Positions 24,241 to 45,510 of a DNA stretch of 60,000 nucleotides are shown piece after piece. The stretch covers positions 1 through 60,000 of the forward strand of contig JACVTC010000019.1 in assembly GCA_016946835.1 (NCBI GenBank). The letters run 5' to 3'. Each line of letters begins with the position of its first letter. Position 1 is the stretch's first letter. The notes beneath the pieces are model-generated. The model made no database searches. It was not told where the DNA came from and saw only the letters and a list, made by a program, of their open reading frames with translations. Source of the DNA: Neocallimastix lanati (nom. inval.) (taxonomy: Eukaryota > Neocallimastigomycota > Neocallimastigomycetes > Neocallimastigales > Neocallimastigaceae). Both the position numbers and the translations under genes were made by a program.

Positions 24241-24649
24241 ATTATTAATTTTGTAATATATATACGAAATTTTTATATAAAAAAAATTGACAAATATTTT
24301 TTTAAAATATCATAATTAAAAAAAAAAAATGATTAATTAAAGATTAAATATTCTATAAATTATTTTATAATCAAATTGTATAAAATGTAATATTTTATTT
24401 TATATTTAAATAAATATACAATTAAAATATTAATAAATATTATTAATTTTTTTTATATTTTATTAAATATAAACATATTAAATAATTATTAAAATTTATT
24501 ATAAATTAATTTATTAAAAGTGAAATATATATGTATTATAAAAATATATAAAAAAATAATTTAGAAGATAAATACAATAAATACAAAGCTTTTCAATAAA
24601 GTTATATATTACAAATTATTTAGCAATAAAAAACAAAAATTTTTATGCT

Positions 24650-24694
<45 letters not shown>

Positions 24695-24925
24695 AATAAA
24701 AATTGAAATTGAAATTTATTATTAATAATATTAATTTATTAAATTTATTTAATTTAATGAAATTTTAAAATTCTTTTTATCTTTATAAATTATTTAAATT
24801 AAAAGAAAAAATATTATATCTCATTTTTTAAATAAATTCTAATACACTTAAAAGGATATAAAATGTTTAATTGAATTAAACCGAACTTATTTTTAAAAAA
24901 AAAAAAAGAAAAGATAAACTCTAGT

Positions 24926-24960
<35 letters not shown>

Positions 24961-25468
24961 ATAATAAACAATAAAGACAAATAACAATATTTGAAAATTT
25001 TAAGAAATTGAAATTAATTATAGAATTATATATAAGTTTAAAAAATAAAAATAATAAAATACTTTTAAAGTATTAGTAGTAAAAATATCTATAAAAATAT
25101 CATTTAACAAAGGTAAATTATTAATTTTTAATAAAATTCAATAATAAGTCATGATTATTATCTATTATTTATTTTTTTAAAAACAAAAGAAAAATATCAC
25201 AGCATAAAAAAATAATTTAACTTTTAAAACAATTTTTTATTTAAAAATATTTTCACATATATATATAATAATATATAATATATATTTATTTATATTTATA
25301 TTAAAATAAAGTAATAAAATGACAGAAATGTATTATTAATAGTCCTGAACATTTAACATAAATTACTTTTTTTTATATTTATAATATAATATTTATTTAT
25401 TTCAGAATTTCAATTTTTTTTTTAATTTATATCATTTGAAATATTGAATTTTATACATTACTTTAAAG
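24241..25468. other. A/T-rich intergenic DNA upstream of the PI 4-kinase gene
   Basis: The stretch holds a 35-bp A run (24655-24690), a TA microsatellite (24929-24958) and no gene. Confidence 0.5.
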
Positions 25469-30859
<5,391 letters not shown>

Positions 30860-30860
<1 letters not shown>

Positions 30861-31270
30861 TTTTTTTTTTTTTTAGACAGGGAAGAGAATACACTTTCAT
30901 AATTTTATTAATTTTATTATAAAAAAAAATACATGAAGATGAAAAGTACATTTGTACATTTGAAATTAAAAAATAAAAATAAAAGTTAAAAAATAAAAAA
31001 TAAAAAAAGCTTAAAAATACTATGTATTTCGGCAATTTGTACTATACGGGAATTTTTCCCTTCCTAATAAGTAAAAAAGAAATAAAACCTAGAAGTAAAA
31101 TCTTTAAAATAGATAGTGTGGTGTCCACTAAACTCTCCCCGAATTCATCATTTATTGAACTACTAAGGCGAAATTCACCCTTCGTAGAAATAGAGATCAT
31201 CGATGAAATTTAAAGAATTCCATCTAAAAGATGCAAGAGTCCATCTAAAAGATGCAAGAGCATCGCATTT
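30860..31270 (-). mobile_element. LINE copy F, truncated and internally deleted
   Basis: The T run (30860-30873) and TAGACAGGGAAGAGAATACA are the reversed B-type LINE end. The 3' UTR and tail match copy B to about 31190 (GTAGAAATAGAG). The sequence then jumps to what in copy B lies about 360 bp further (GATCATCGATGAAATTTAAA), so an internal piece is missing. CCATCTAAAAGATGCAAGAG is then duplicated (31210-31229 and 31231-31250). AAAAATAAAAAT at 30848-30859 and 31271-31282 may be the 12-bp target-site duplication, though it is low in complexity. Confidence 0.85.
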
Positions 31271-31282
31271 AAAAATAAAAAT

Positions 31283-31417
31283 AAATTTATACAATGTAAT
31301 TTATTTAAAATATAATTTATAAAATAAATACTAATATATAAACCACTTCCATCAACCATTGATAATTACATATAAATGATGTAATTTTTTTTCTACTTTT
31401 CTATTCTTAATTTTAAT

Positions 31418-31462
<45 letters not shown>

Positions 31463-31781
31463 TGTTTCTCTTTTCTTTTTATTTATTTATTTATTTATTA
31501 ATACTTATATATTTTAATTGGGTAGGTTATTCTTTTTCATATGAATATACTTATTTTTATTATTACTATTATAATCAATAACTACTACATAAGTGATACA
31601 AAAAACTAAATATAAAAATATCTTATCCATTTCTTTTAAGGGTTAAATAAATAAATAAAAATATATTAAATTCATATTTAAAAATAAATTAAACTTTACT
31701 TATAAAAACAAAATATATAATTATTATTATATTAAGAAAAAAAGTTTTGAAAATTCAATAATTTAACAAGAAAATAAATCA

Positions 31782-31815
<34 letters not shown>

Positions 31816-32567
31816 ATAATTTAATAATAATAAAATTTATTCAAAATTGTTATTATTATAGTTATTATTAAAAAAATTTTTTTTTATTTCCATGTCTTAT
31901 TTCTCTTTTTTTCTTTCTTTTAATAAATTTATAAAAAAAAATTAAAATATTTCTATTACTAAAATGAATGAATATTAAATATTATAAATTGGGTAATTAT
32001 ATATTATATTATGATTTTTCATTATCATAATTAAAACATAATTATTTTAACAAATATAGGCTAATAGCTTTAAAGATACTTCCTATATTCATTAATAATA
32101 AATATTTCTTTATGTATAAAGGCATATAATTGTTAATTATTTTGTGAATGAAATTAACAAAAATGACTATAAATATATAGTTAATTTAATATTATAAATA
32201 ATACAAATTATTGAAATAACCTTTTTAGTATTTTAAATAAAAATAATAATTTCAATTTTGTAATCTATAAATATATTTTAAAATTCACCAAGTCTACCAT
32301 ACTTATTAATTTTAAATATTTGTAATATTCTATATAAAGAATTTTATGAATTCCTATATTTCTATAAACTTAGTTACTATTTAAATATTTCCCTAAATAC
32401 TATTGTCACTTTTATGGATTGTGAAATTAAAAAAAAAAGTTTGAAATTAAATTAAAATGAAAAATTAAAATTGGAAACAAAAAAAACTTTTACTAATATT
32501 TTTAAACAATATAATATTTTAAAATATTTAATAAAAGTAGATAAATTATTTAATTAAATTAAATAAT
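31283..32567. other. Intergenic DNA downstream of the PABP gene
   Basis: Only homopolymer T runs (31416-31459, 31787-31811) and A/T-rich sequence are visible. It must contain the PABP 3' UTR, but no processing signal can be singled out. Confidence 0.5.
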
Positions 32568-34494
<1,927 letters not shown>

Positions 34495-37100
34495 ATTTTT
34501 CTAATAAATCATATTTAATTTAAAAATATGTATAAAATTTTAATTATTTATTAATCTAAACATACAAATTATAACGCTCTTTAGTCATATTTTAAAATTT
34601 CATGTTTATTCCAATTCAATTTAAAAATTAATATAATTAATAAAATCAATTATATTTAAATTTAATAATTTCTCGTTTGCAACTTCAATTTTTTAAAAAA
34701 ATTCCATGTTAACAATCATATTTTTAAATTATTTTATTAATTGATCTCAAAGTTAAAAATTTTAATTCGATCCATCGTAAATTCATTATATTATTGAATT
34801 AATTTTCTGATTAACAAAATTTACAAATTTTTTGAAAATATAATATATTCTCCAACATCCATTCTCATCAAACGATTATTATAATGTTTATAAATACAAT
34901 AATATGATATTTATAAATTATCTTCGTCAACTCCTTGTATTATAAAAGATTGCAAATATTATTTTAGTATTTTTTCTTAACTTTCACTTACTTTTTTTTT
35001 TTTTAAGAACTAATAAATTTTTTTTTTTTTTTTTTTTTTTGTTTTTTTATATGTAAAAGAATCTTTTTATCACTATAAACCTAGTTTTAAAAAGATTAAT
35101 ATGAATAAATAGAATTAAATATAAAAATATTTAATAATATTATTTTTTTTTTTTATATATTTATTAAAAGAGACAAGAGTAGAAAAAATATAAAATATTA
35201 CGAAAAAAAACTTTTAAAATAAAAAATAAAAAAATAATTTTATTGGTTAAAAAAACATATCAATTAAATTTATTGTAAAAAAAATTTTCTTAAACCTTTT
35301 TCTATTAAATAATTATTAATTATTCATTTACTAATAATATATATACTATTTAATTAATAATTAAAATGAAGCTAAATAATAAATATAATATATATTGATT
35401 TATTATAATATGTATTAAATTAATATATGGAATATACATATAATATAGCATGTAATATAAATAAAATTGATTATATCAAAATTATTCAAATATTAAAGTT
35501 TATTTTAATATATTAATTAAATTTATTTAATTAATACTTATTATAATTTCGTATTTTAATAAATTGTAATATATAAATTTATTTAAAATCATATATATCT
35601 ATAATTACTATAATTATGTAATATAAAATACATTTACATTCCTTTATTTGAAAAACTTTAAAAATTGTACGAATAATTGTTTTATAACAGATAATACAAT
35701 TTTCTTGTATATCATATGTTTTTAATATTACACAAAATTATTAATAATCACCATTATTTTATGTTTAATATTATAAATATTAAAATTTAAAATTATTTTG
35801 GTTATTATTTTTGGAATTAAAAATAAAAAGATATAGTATTTGCCATAAATTAATATTAAATGTTTAAAATTGTATTTTTAAAAAATCCAAATAAATCTAA
35901 TTTTCATATATATAGAAATTTTTATTTAAGATACTTTTTATTTTTTTAAAATCTACTATTCATCATCTTCATATGTAAATATATATTTATGTTTTTATTA
36001 ATTCATTTACATATTTATTCATTCATTCATTTAAACACTTCTTTTTTATTAATTCATTTATTCATATATTTATTTTTATTTATTTATTTATTTACTTATT
36101 TGTTAGTTTAATTACAAATATATATATTTAATTATGCATTATTCATTATTTATTTATTATTTATATATTATTTGTTTATTTATTTATTAATTATTTATTT
36201 ATTTATTTATCCATATTTTAAATATATAAAAAAAAACTAATTTTTAAAATTATTGGTTATAGGTTATATATATCAAATGCCACCAATAAATAATAATTAT
36301 TAAATATTAATTTTAAATTTTTAAATAAAAACTAATCCTTAAGAATTATTAAATTAAAATTTAGAACTAGTTTTCTTACTAATTAATTCCATAGTATATA
36401 AAAAATGTTTTATTTTTGTTAAAATTTTCCAAATTTATATATATATGTATATAAGTTTAATACATTATTGTATTAAAATTAATTTTTTTGTTTTAATAAT
36501 TTTATTTTTTTTACATATTCAAATGTATTTAAAATTCTATTGCATTAAAAATAATAAATTTGTAAAGAAAACATTACATAATTAAAACTCAGCTAATTCT
36601 CTTTTTCTTTATATTTTATCTCTATCTATTTTTATTATTATATTTTTAAATAATAGTAATTCCTAATTTTTATTTATTATTATTATATATAATAAGGTTT
36701 ATCATTTTTATTTTATTTTCTTTCATATTTTAAATAATAAATGAATTAGAATAGAAAATATAATATTAGAATTTTTTTCATTATAAAATATTGCTTTATT
36801 CTTAATAAAAAATTAATAGAAACTAATTTATATAATTAATATATAATAAATTATATAAAAGAATATATTATAAAAAATTTAAAAAAAATATAATTTGTAA
36901 ATTTAGATCATTCCTATGTGATTATATAAAATTATTCTATTGTTTTTATTGCTGTCATTTTATATTATTATTATCGTTATCGTTATTATTATTGTTGCTT
37001 GATATTATAACTATATTATTAAAATTCCTATTATATTTCAAATAAAAAATAATGTAATCTATAAATCTTAATTGTATAATTTATATTTACTAAAAATTTT

Positions 37101-37490
37101 TACTACAATCACTTATATTTTTTATAATTAATGTATGAATTTTTTGAAATTTTTTTTTTTAACGACCGTAATAGGATTTCTCCCCAGCTGCACATCCGTA
37201 GACACACAATAGTTTATTACTGGAGCCCTTATCTAACTTCCTACTTAGTAGGTGGTGCTTTTGAAAATTCATTTCAGTTATTTTATAAAATTCATATCAT
37301 TTCAATTATTTATATATAAATTTAACCCTATTTATGATACTCATAAATAAATATATTAAAATTATTTATATTACTAGAATCACTTATATTTTTTTTTTAT
37401 AATTAATGTATGAATTTTTTGAAAATTTGTTTTAGTTCTTTTATAAAATTCATATCATTTCAATTATTTATATATAAATTTAACTGATTT
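37101..37490. repeat. Direct duplication, one copy carrying a retroposon
   Basis: AATCACTTATATTTT, AATTAATGTATGAATTTTTT and the stretch TATAAAATTCATATCATTTC with ATTTATATATAAATTTAAC occur in the same order in 37106-37325 and 37378-37483. The first copy is longer by about 107 bp because of the insertion at 37152-37258. The second copy thus displays the empty site. Confidence 0.88.
37152..37258 (-). mobile_element. 107-bp GC-richer poly(A) retroposon
   Basis: A T run, AACGACCGTAATAGGATTTC and about 75 bp of balanced composition separate TTTTGAAATT (37142-37151) from TTTTGAAAATT (37259-37269). The downstream copy of the region has a single TTTTGAAAATT and no insert. On the minus strand the element ends ACGGTCGTTA before poly(A), like the CGTTA ends at 10.7 and 18.3 kb. 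No frame and no confident Pol III promoter are seen. Confidence 0.75.
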
Positions 37491-37768
37491 TCCTTTAATA
37501 TGATATTATGATATTATTATTAATAATAATATAGAAAGTATAATATATTAAAAAATAAATATTAAATAAAAATAAAATTAATTACTCTGTATAAAATAAT
37601 AATAAATAATTAAAGCAAGTATAGTATAGCAAATTTTAATACAAAAAAATTAGCATATAAAATTTTTAATTTGTTAAATATTAAAATTTACATATAATTT
37701 TTAATAAAATATTTCAATATCTTAATTGTAATATGTTATTATTATATTCAAAAATTTTAATATACTTT

Positions 37769-37808
<40 letters not shown>

Positions 37809-38295
37809 TTGAAATTGCTCATAATTATTAATTTAAATTAGAAATATATTATAAACTAAGTAATAAAATAATTTTGATAGAAAGTATAATTAATAGAAAA
37901 TTAGTTTTAGGAGAATTGAAAATTACTGTAATTTTTTATACATCAAAGAATTATTAGTAAGTTAAAAATTAAATAATATACTTTCAAATAAAAACACTTG
38001 TCTATAATGATAAATATATTTTTAAATAAAATAAAGCAATTGTAATATAAGATATTAGGAAATGTTATTGTTTATACTATACTACAATTGTATTATTTTA
38101 ATTAAAAATATAATTATAGATTCAATTATCAAGATCAAAAAATAAAATCTTTTTTTTAATCAATTATTTAGTTATATTTTATGAATATAAAAAAGAATTA
38201 GTTTAGATTGATAAAGATTATACTAATCTGCATTTATGAAATTTAAATAAATTTTAATTATATATGTAATATTTTGAAGAAAATCCATATTCATT

Positions 38296-40810
38296 ATGAG
38301 TAATAAAAAAGAAAATTCATGGATTTTTACTCAAGAAGAATTAGATAATCCACCTTCAAAAGGATATATGACATTAGCAAAAGAGCGTGAATTGAGAACA
38401 CTAGCAAATAAATTTGTTTTGAACGTAGCTAAGGCACCAAGGCTCAAACTGTATGTTTGATTCTGGTACAATTAATTAAATATTAATATTTTAAAAGAAA
38501 ATAGAATTAAAATATAAAATTAAACATAAAAATCCATGAAAATTTAAAATTATAATAAAGTTCACGAGCAACTATAACCACAGCCCAGATATTTATTCAT
38601 CGATATTATATGAGAAGAACTTTCAATGATAATCCGTGGGATGTATCCATAGGCGCAATTTTTTTAGCTTCTAAAATTGAATATGAATATACCTCAAGAA
38701 TTTCAAGATATTTAATTCATGAATGTGCGAGGACAGCAAAAAAAATTGCTGATCCAAATTTTGAATTAAATCGAAAACAAAAGGTATATAATAATATAAT
38801 AATTATAATTGTTAATTTATATTTATTTAATAAATAAATTAAAATTAGTTATATTTAATTATAATAAACTTTAAATCATATTTTTATATATACAAATAAA
38901 AGAATAAAATAAAATTTATTTATTTTAAAAATTTCTATTTTTTTTTTTTTGTATTAAAAAAAAAAGGAATATGGATATTGGAAGAATAATATGTTATATT
39001 ATGAAACAGAAATATTAAGAGTACTTTATTATGATTTAAATATTGATGAACCATATAGTTATAGTAGTAAATGGTGTAAAGAAAATAAAGGTATAAATAT
39101 TTTATAAATATCTATTATATTTGATGATAAGTAAAGAATTCATCAATTAATTATAATTAATACAAAATTTAAATACAGTATCAATCGAAGAAGAATCAAT
39201 AATAAATTATTTATTAAATGAAAGGTAAAATAAATAAAAATGAAGTTTATATGTCTTATATATCTTATATAATCATTATAATATAACATAATAATATTTT
39301 ATTATATTTTTATTTATTATATATATATATTAATAGTTATATAAAAACAATACTTTGTTTACAATACCCATCAAAAATAATAGCTGCTGGTGCATTTGTA
39401 TTGGCAACATTAAATAATAAAGACATAGATTGGAAAAAATGGAAAAAAAATATAGATGTATCAACTAATGATATAAAAGGTTTATATTATATTATTAACA
39501 GAAAAGATTATATTATATTACTATACTCATTTAAATATTTGTATATAATTATATATATATAATGTTTAAGATATATAAAATACTATTATAATAAATATTT
39601 AATAAATTAATTGTTATTATTAAATATGTAGATGTTTCATTAAAACTAAAAGAAATGCTAATAAAGACCAATGAAAAAAGCCCTTCACATTATCCACATA
39701 AATACTTATCACATAAATCTTTTTCAACGCAAGATTTTGTAAAAGTAATAAATATATATATTACATATATTTTAAAATTTTTAAAGATAAGATATTATAT
39801 ATTTATATATTTATTTAATATATGATATTTAATTACAATATGATGATATTATATTAAATTTAATATATTAATATATTTATAAATCATAGTCCCCTAGTCC
39901 ATTAAAAATATCATCATTAAACAATGACTTTGATAAAAATAATATCGATAATAAAAATGTTGATAATATATCTATAACTAAATCACAACTACTATCATCA
40001 CCTCCTAAATCAGATAATTCGGATCATCTTGAGAAAGATAATCACAAAAATTTAAAAACATCAGAAGATAATATAGATGATATTAATATCGAAACAAAAA
40101 ATTTATTAAATGAAAATGAAGATTGGGAAGTAGTGGATATGGATATTGATGATGATGACGATGTAATACCAAATCCTAATCCAAATAAAAACACAAATAT
40201 AAATACAGTAATAATAGAAAATAAGAAATTAGAAATTAAGCAAGGTATTTATAAATATTAATTAGTTATTGTTTTACTATTATTATTAATATCATTATAT
40301 ATTTTTATATATTTTTAATATACATATTTTTATGAAATAAATAAATAAGCAGAAAATCTTAATGAAATAAATAATAATATGTATATAAATGATAAAAATA
40401 TTACTAATCATATCAGCAGTAATAATACTAATAATAATTCAATAAAATATGATAATTATAAAAGTAAAAATAATTATCCATATTATTCAAATTCTAGAAA
40501 ACATTATTTACCTCCTCCTCCATCATTTCATTATTCCCGATCAAGATCAAGAGGTAATAATAGTTATTCTTATCATTATTCATATTCGAAGGCGTATTCA
40601 AATAATTATTCTAATTCAGGGCAAAATTATTATAATAGAAATAATAATTCATCTTATTATCGCTCATCTATCAGTAGAAATATTGTAAACTCTAAATTAA
40701 GTAATTCTGATAACAATAATAATAATATAAATAATATTAATAATACAAGTAATATAAATAATGTATCACCAAATCAACCAGGAAAACCAAATTATTATCC
40801 GCAATATTAA
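38296..40810 (+). CDS. Transcription-type cyclin (cyclin T/K, CDK9/CTD-kinase partner)
   Basis: Such cyclins activate kinases that phosphorylate the RNA polymerase II C-terminal domain in the nucleus. Eight exons give 539 residues: 38296-38450, 38561-38783, 38967-39090, 39179-39224, 39337-39479, 39632-39744, 39890-40244 and 40350-40810; every junction keeps frame. Residues 1-165 are cyclin box 1: WIFTQEELDNPPSKGYM, then TTAQIFIHRYYMRRTF, GAIFLASKIEYEY and LNIDEPYSY, the order and spacing of cyclin T and K. The second box follows (IKTILCLQYPSKIIAAGAFVLA). From about residue 270 the protein is polar and disordered: Asn-rich, acidic (VVDMDIDDDDD) and finally Ser/Arg/Tyr-rich with PPPPSFHYSRSRSRG. 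T versus K versus Ctk2 cannot be settled by eye. Confidence 0.85.
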
Positions 40811-42566
40811 TTTATAATAAAAAAGAAAAAAATTAAATATATGTCATTTTGTATAAAAAAAAAAAAAAAGAAGTTTTTGCTAATAACTTAATATTTAAGG
40901 TTTATTTAGTTGAATATAGGTTTAAAATGGGGAAATTAATGATTTTTTATATAAAATTTAATATTTAATAATATTAATATATAAATATATTTATTATTAT
41001 GTATATATTTGTATATATAATATTAAAATTATTTTAACAAGTATTTTAAATTATAATTCTAATAAAATGTATTAAGTTAAAAGTAATATAAAATTTTTTA
41101 TTTGAGAATAGATTTTGTTTTTTATCTATGAATATAATATTTATAAATAGATCTAAAAATTAAAAAAAAAAAAAAAAATAAAAATAAATAAATAATATAA
41201 TAATAATAATAATAATAATATAATAATAATAATAATTTGACAAATTATTGTTATTATGAAAGAATATTATTTATTAAACTCATATAACCTTTATCATAAA
41301 AATTTAATTTATAAAATAGTTTTGTTATAATATTTAAAAACCTCTTCATATACAACATAATTTCATAAATTGAAGTGTATTATTTTTCTTAATAAAATAT
41401 TTTATACACATTGATGAATGAAATAATAAAATCAGTAATTTTTATTTTTATTAATTTTTTTTTTTTTTTTTATCTTAGTATTTACCAAAGACTTCAATTA
41501 CAATTAGTATGAAATTTATATATTTAATGAATATTATATATATATTAAATTATTATTATTTGATCCACTTAAAAAATTTAATTTTTGAAGTATGTTAATT
41601 GAATGCTCAAAACATGAATAATCCAAATACATTATTATAAAATGTAATAGATTAATATACACCAATCAAATAAGTAATTGATTTTCAATTATGTATAGTA
41701 AAATAAATAAAATTAATAATAAAATATATATAAAAAAAAAAATATACTAATTAAAAATTAAATAATATATTTTATATAAAAAATATAAATATTTCTATCT
41801 TAACCTTTTTAAATATTTATAATAATTATTTATAAATTGTAAATTTTTGAGGTAAAGAAATAAAAATATAAAAATGAATTTTTTATGAGAAAAAATAAAG
41901 ATAATTGGAAAAAGAAGAAAAAAATTTAATAATCTTATATTTAAAGAATTATATATTAGTGACACGTATATACGATATTATTAAAATCAGGATAAAATAT
42001 ATTGTTTATTTCGTTCTATTATTGATTAAATGCAATGTTAAATGAAGAATAAATTATATTGTTTATTTCATTTTAATATATTCCAAAAATAAATTAACAA
42101 ATTATAATTACGGCATAATTAACAATTATTGTATAAAATAAAATATGTAAGATTTGATATTACGAAATAAAATGTTTGTTATAATCTATATCTATTTATG
42201 TAATAAAAACATCAATAAATTTTAGAGTTTATATATCAGAAAAAAATAGTAATAATAATAAATTAAAATAAATGAGTTTATCATATATTTATTTATTTAT
42301 TTATTATGAATTATTATTATTTATTTATTATGAAATTATTTATTTAATTATTAAATGTAACTTTTTATATATATTCAATAAAATAATAAAAAATTTGAAA
42401 TTATAAATATATAAATTCTAATATATTTTTTTTATATCAAATATTATTATTAAATTAATGTTAGTTTATAGAAAAAAAAAAAAAAAAAAAGAATAAATTA
42501 AAAAACTTAAAGTAAAATAAGTAAATCACTATAAATAATTATAATATTAAAGATAAAATAAACAAA
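40811..42566. other. Intergenic A/T-rich DNA
   Basis: Downstream of the cyclin gene and upstream of SRP19, only A/T-rich sequence and TAA/TTA repeats (41185-41235) are seen. Confidence 0.55.
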
Positions 42567-43064
42567 ATGGATTTCGATATTGAAAATATGGATTTTCCAT
42601 TACCAGATCAAGAAGTTCCAACTGATGCTAACTTAGGAGGAATGACTAAAGAGCAAATAAAGGAAGAAATTAAAAATTGGATGTGCATCTATCCAGTTTA
42701 CATTGATTCAACAAAAACGAAAGAGCAAGGTAGAAAATTAGGTAAAGAGTATTGTTGTGAAAAACCTCAATCATTTGCAATGTTAGAAGCAATGGGAAAA
42801 CTTAGAATAAGCTCTGTTTTAGAAGACAAAAAACACCCAAGAGATCAACTTAGAATTGGAAGATTGAGAGTTAATTATACAGGAAATAAAAAGGAATTAT
42901 TAAAGAAAATAGCAAAACTTGTTCCAGAATGTCAAAAAGAACTTGATGAAAAAAGAAAAGCTGAAGAAGCTGCAACTGCTAGTGCTAATGCAAGTTCCAG
43001 TTCTAGCAAACCAACTTCTAATAACAAAAAATCAAACAAAAAGAAAGGAAAAAAGAGACGTTAA
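42567..43064 (+). CDS. SRP19: Signal recognition particle subunit SRP19
   Basis: SRP19 binds helices 6 and 8 of the SRP RNA in the nucleolus and prepares the site for SRP54; the particle then targets secretory proteins to the ER. The gene is a single exon of 165 codons. MCIYPVYIDSTKTKEQGRKL at residue 38 onwards is the characteristic start of the RNA-binding fold (IYPxY, then K..EGR). PQSFAMLEAMGKLRI follows, then LRIGRLRVNYT with the conserved GR.RV strand. A Lys/Arg-rich tail (SNKKKGKKRR) ends the protein, as in eukaryotic SRP19. The N-terminal 35 residues are acidic. The start at 42567 has AAA before ATG, like other genes here. Confidence 0.93.
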   Translation: MDFDIENMDFPLPDQEVPTDANLGGMTKEQIKEEIKNWMCIYPVYIDSTKTKEQGRKLGKEYCCEKPQSFAMLEAMGKLRISSVLEDKKHPRDQLRIGRLRVNYTGNKKELLKKIAKLVPECQKELDEKRKAEEAATASANASSSSSKPTSNNKKSNKKKGKKRR

Positions 43065-45510
43065 ACATATATTATCTTTTATTAATAGATATATTATATA
43101 TAATATTTTTCTAATTCAAAAATGTATATATATATATATATATTTTTTTTTTTTTTATAAATATATATATATATTAAATAATATGTATATATAAAATTAA
43201 TTTTTTTTTATTATTTTATTTTGTATAAAATATATAAAAAACAAAACAAAAATAAAAACAAAAAAAAACAAAAAAAAAAAAAAATAATTTTAAAATATTA
43301 TTTTTATAATATAACAATCATAAAAAAAAATAAATAAATAAATTAAAATAAAAATTTTATTTTAAATTTCAACTTTATTAATATAATAAAAATTTTAGAA
43401 ACATAATAATAGTTAAATAAAATAAATAAATAAATAAAAAAAAAAAAAAAAAAAAGCAAATAAATTAAAATAAATATTAATAAAAAATAGAAATATCATT
43501 TAATAATAATAATAATAATATTAATATTAAAACTATTTTTGAATTCAATAAACATAAAATTCCAAAGTTTTAGTTGGAAATTTTTCAACAAGCATATATT
43601 AATAAAATTTAGTTATATATTAACATATGCTATAAGTATTTATAATAAAATTTAGTTATCTATCAACATATTTATAATAAAATTTAGTGATACATTAACT
43701 TATACTAAAAATGAGGTTTAATATATCCAAAAACATTTCATAAAAAGGAACAAAATTAAAAAAAATATATATATATATATATTCATGCTTACCTTTAAAC
43801 TTATATATATATTTTTATTTATATAAAATGATATTAAATATTAAAGAATACTTTTTTTATATAACAAAATTTACAAATAGTTCTTAATTTTATAAATAAA
43901 ATTAAAATTTTTGCTTATTATTTTAAGAAATTGTACATTGAAATATTGATGTTTTATGTTTTAAATAACTCAAAGTTAATTTTATTTATTTGTTTTTGAA
44001 AAATTTTATTATCTCAATATCCTCTTCCTCTATGCTTTCATCGATTTAATGAAACCAAATCAAATTAAATTATTATGATTAAACGTTTCTGCCGTTTCTT
44101 CCGCTGAAAAATATTAATTATAAACATAATTTAATAATTAAACTGTAGTATTAGTTGTTTAAAAATATAATTAAAACCAATTACTTATTTAATCATCCTT
44201 ATTTATTTATTTACAAACAAAAACTAAAATCTTTTTTGATTTTCTTTAAATGGTAAATACGTAATTTATATTGTAATGTATTTAACACTTAATTTAAAAA
44301 AATTTACTTTTAAAGAAATTATTAAAATTAATTTTAGTAAAATATTTTGTATAAATTAGAAATATATTATAATATAATTTTCATTTACATCTAATATAAA
44401 AAATTACTTTATTTGATTACTTTTCGAGCTTCAATTAAGTTAGTAAGTTAATATATATATTTAATATATATATTGCTATATTACAAATATTAAATGAGGC
44501 TTATTAATATTATATATTATATTATGTGGAGATGATATATAATTAAAAAAAAAATAATGATAGAAAAAACAAAACAATTGATAATTATATTTAATATATT
44601 ATAATGTATAGTAATATATTTATTAATAAATTATTACTTTTATTTATTGAAAACAAATAAATTATTTATATTTAACTATAAATTTCTATATATATACTGT
44701 CTTTCCAATTGAATCGATTGTATTATTATTTTTGTATTCATATTTATTTATTTGATATTATTTATTTATTTATTTATTATTTATTTATTTATTTATTTAT
44801 TTTTTATTTCTAATTTTATTATTTAAATTAAAAAAAAAAAATAATAATAATTAATAAAAAAGATTCTATATAAAGAAGAAAATTTTCAAATTTATTCTTG
44901 AACTTTTTTGTAGGTTTATTTATATAGAAGTAAATAAATAGAAGCTCAAAAATAATGTAAATATAAATATATTTGATTTATTATTTTATTTTTTAAAAGA
45001 AACAAAAAGTAAAAATAATAAAATAAATAATATAAAATAAAAAGCAATAGAAATAAATATAAATAAAGAGTAAGGAAATCGAAATAATAACAAAAATAAA
45101 CAATATAAAAACAAAATTTTAAATAAATAAAAAAAAATAATAATAATAAAAAAATGATTGGACTAATTTAAATATTATATTTGTAAATACGAAATACAAA
45201 ACAAAACAAAATTATTCTTATTGTTGTTTAGGACATTCAAAAGTAAAAATAATAGTAATAAATGAATGAATAAATAAATATGTAATTGCTTGAATAAAAA
45301 TAAATGTCGTATATTTTAAAATGATATGTGATAAATAAATTTATTATACAAAATTTAATAAAATTAAGTAATTAAAAGCCATTAATAAATATTAAAATAT
45401 TATTTAAAATTTATTTATAATAAAAAAATTTTAATTATTATTTAAATTTGAAAAATTCGATTCCTTGCTAATAATTAAAATTAAAATATTTATTAATGAA
45501 TGTATAGAAA
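43065..45510. other. Intergenic A/T-rich DNA with a small tandem repeat
   Basis: 43595-43712 has three imperfect copies of a 35-50 bp unit containing AATAAAATTTAGTTAT. Around 44060-44110 the minus strand shows a TTTTTCAG acceptor-like site followed by CGGAAGAAACGGCAG, but I could not attach it to a gene. Nothing else is visible. Confidence 0.5.

Larger units (their letters stand above)
34495..38295. other. A/T-rich intergenic region between PABP and cyclin genes
   Basis: These genes diverge, so both promoters lie here, but I cannot define their elements. Apart from the tandem duplication and short retroposon at 37.1-37.5 kb the region holds T runs and short repeats and no gene. Confidence 0.55.

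Noticed and set aside
44060-44110. Small minus-strand terminal exon after TTTTTCAG
   Set aside because: No upstream exon, start or homologous protein could be joined to it.
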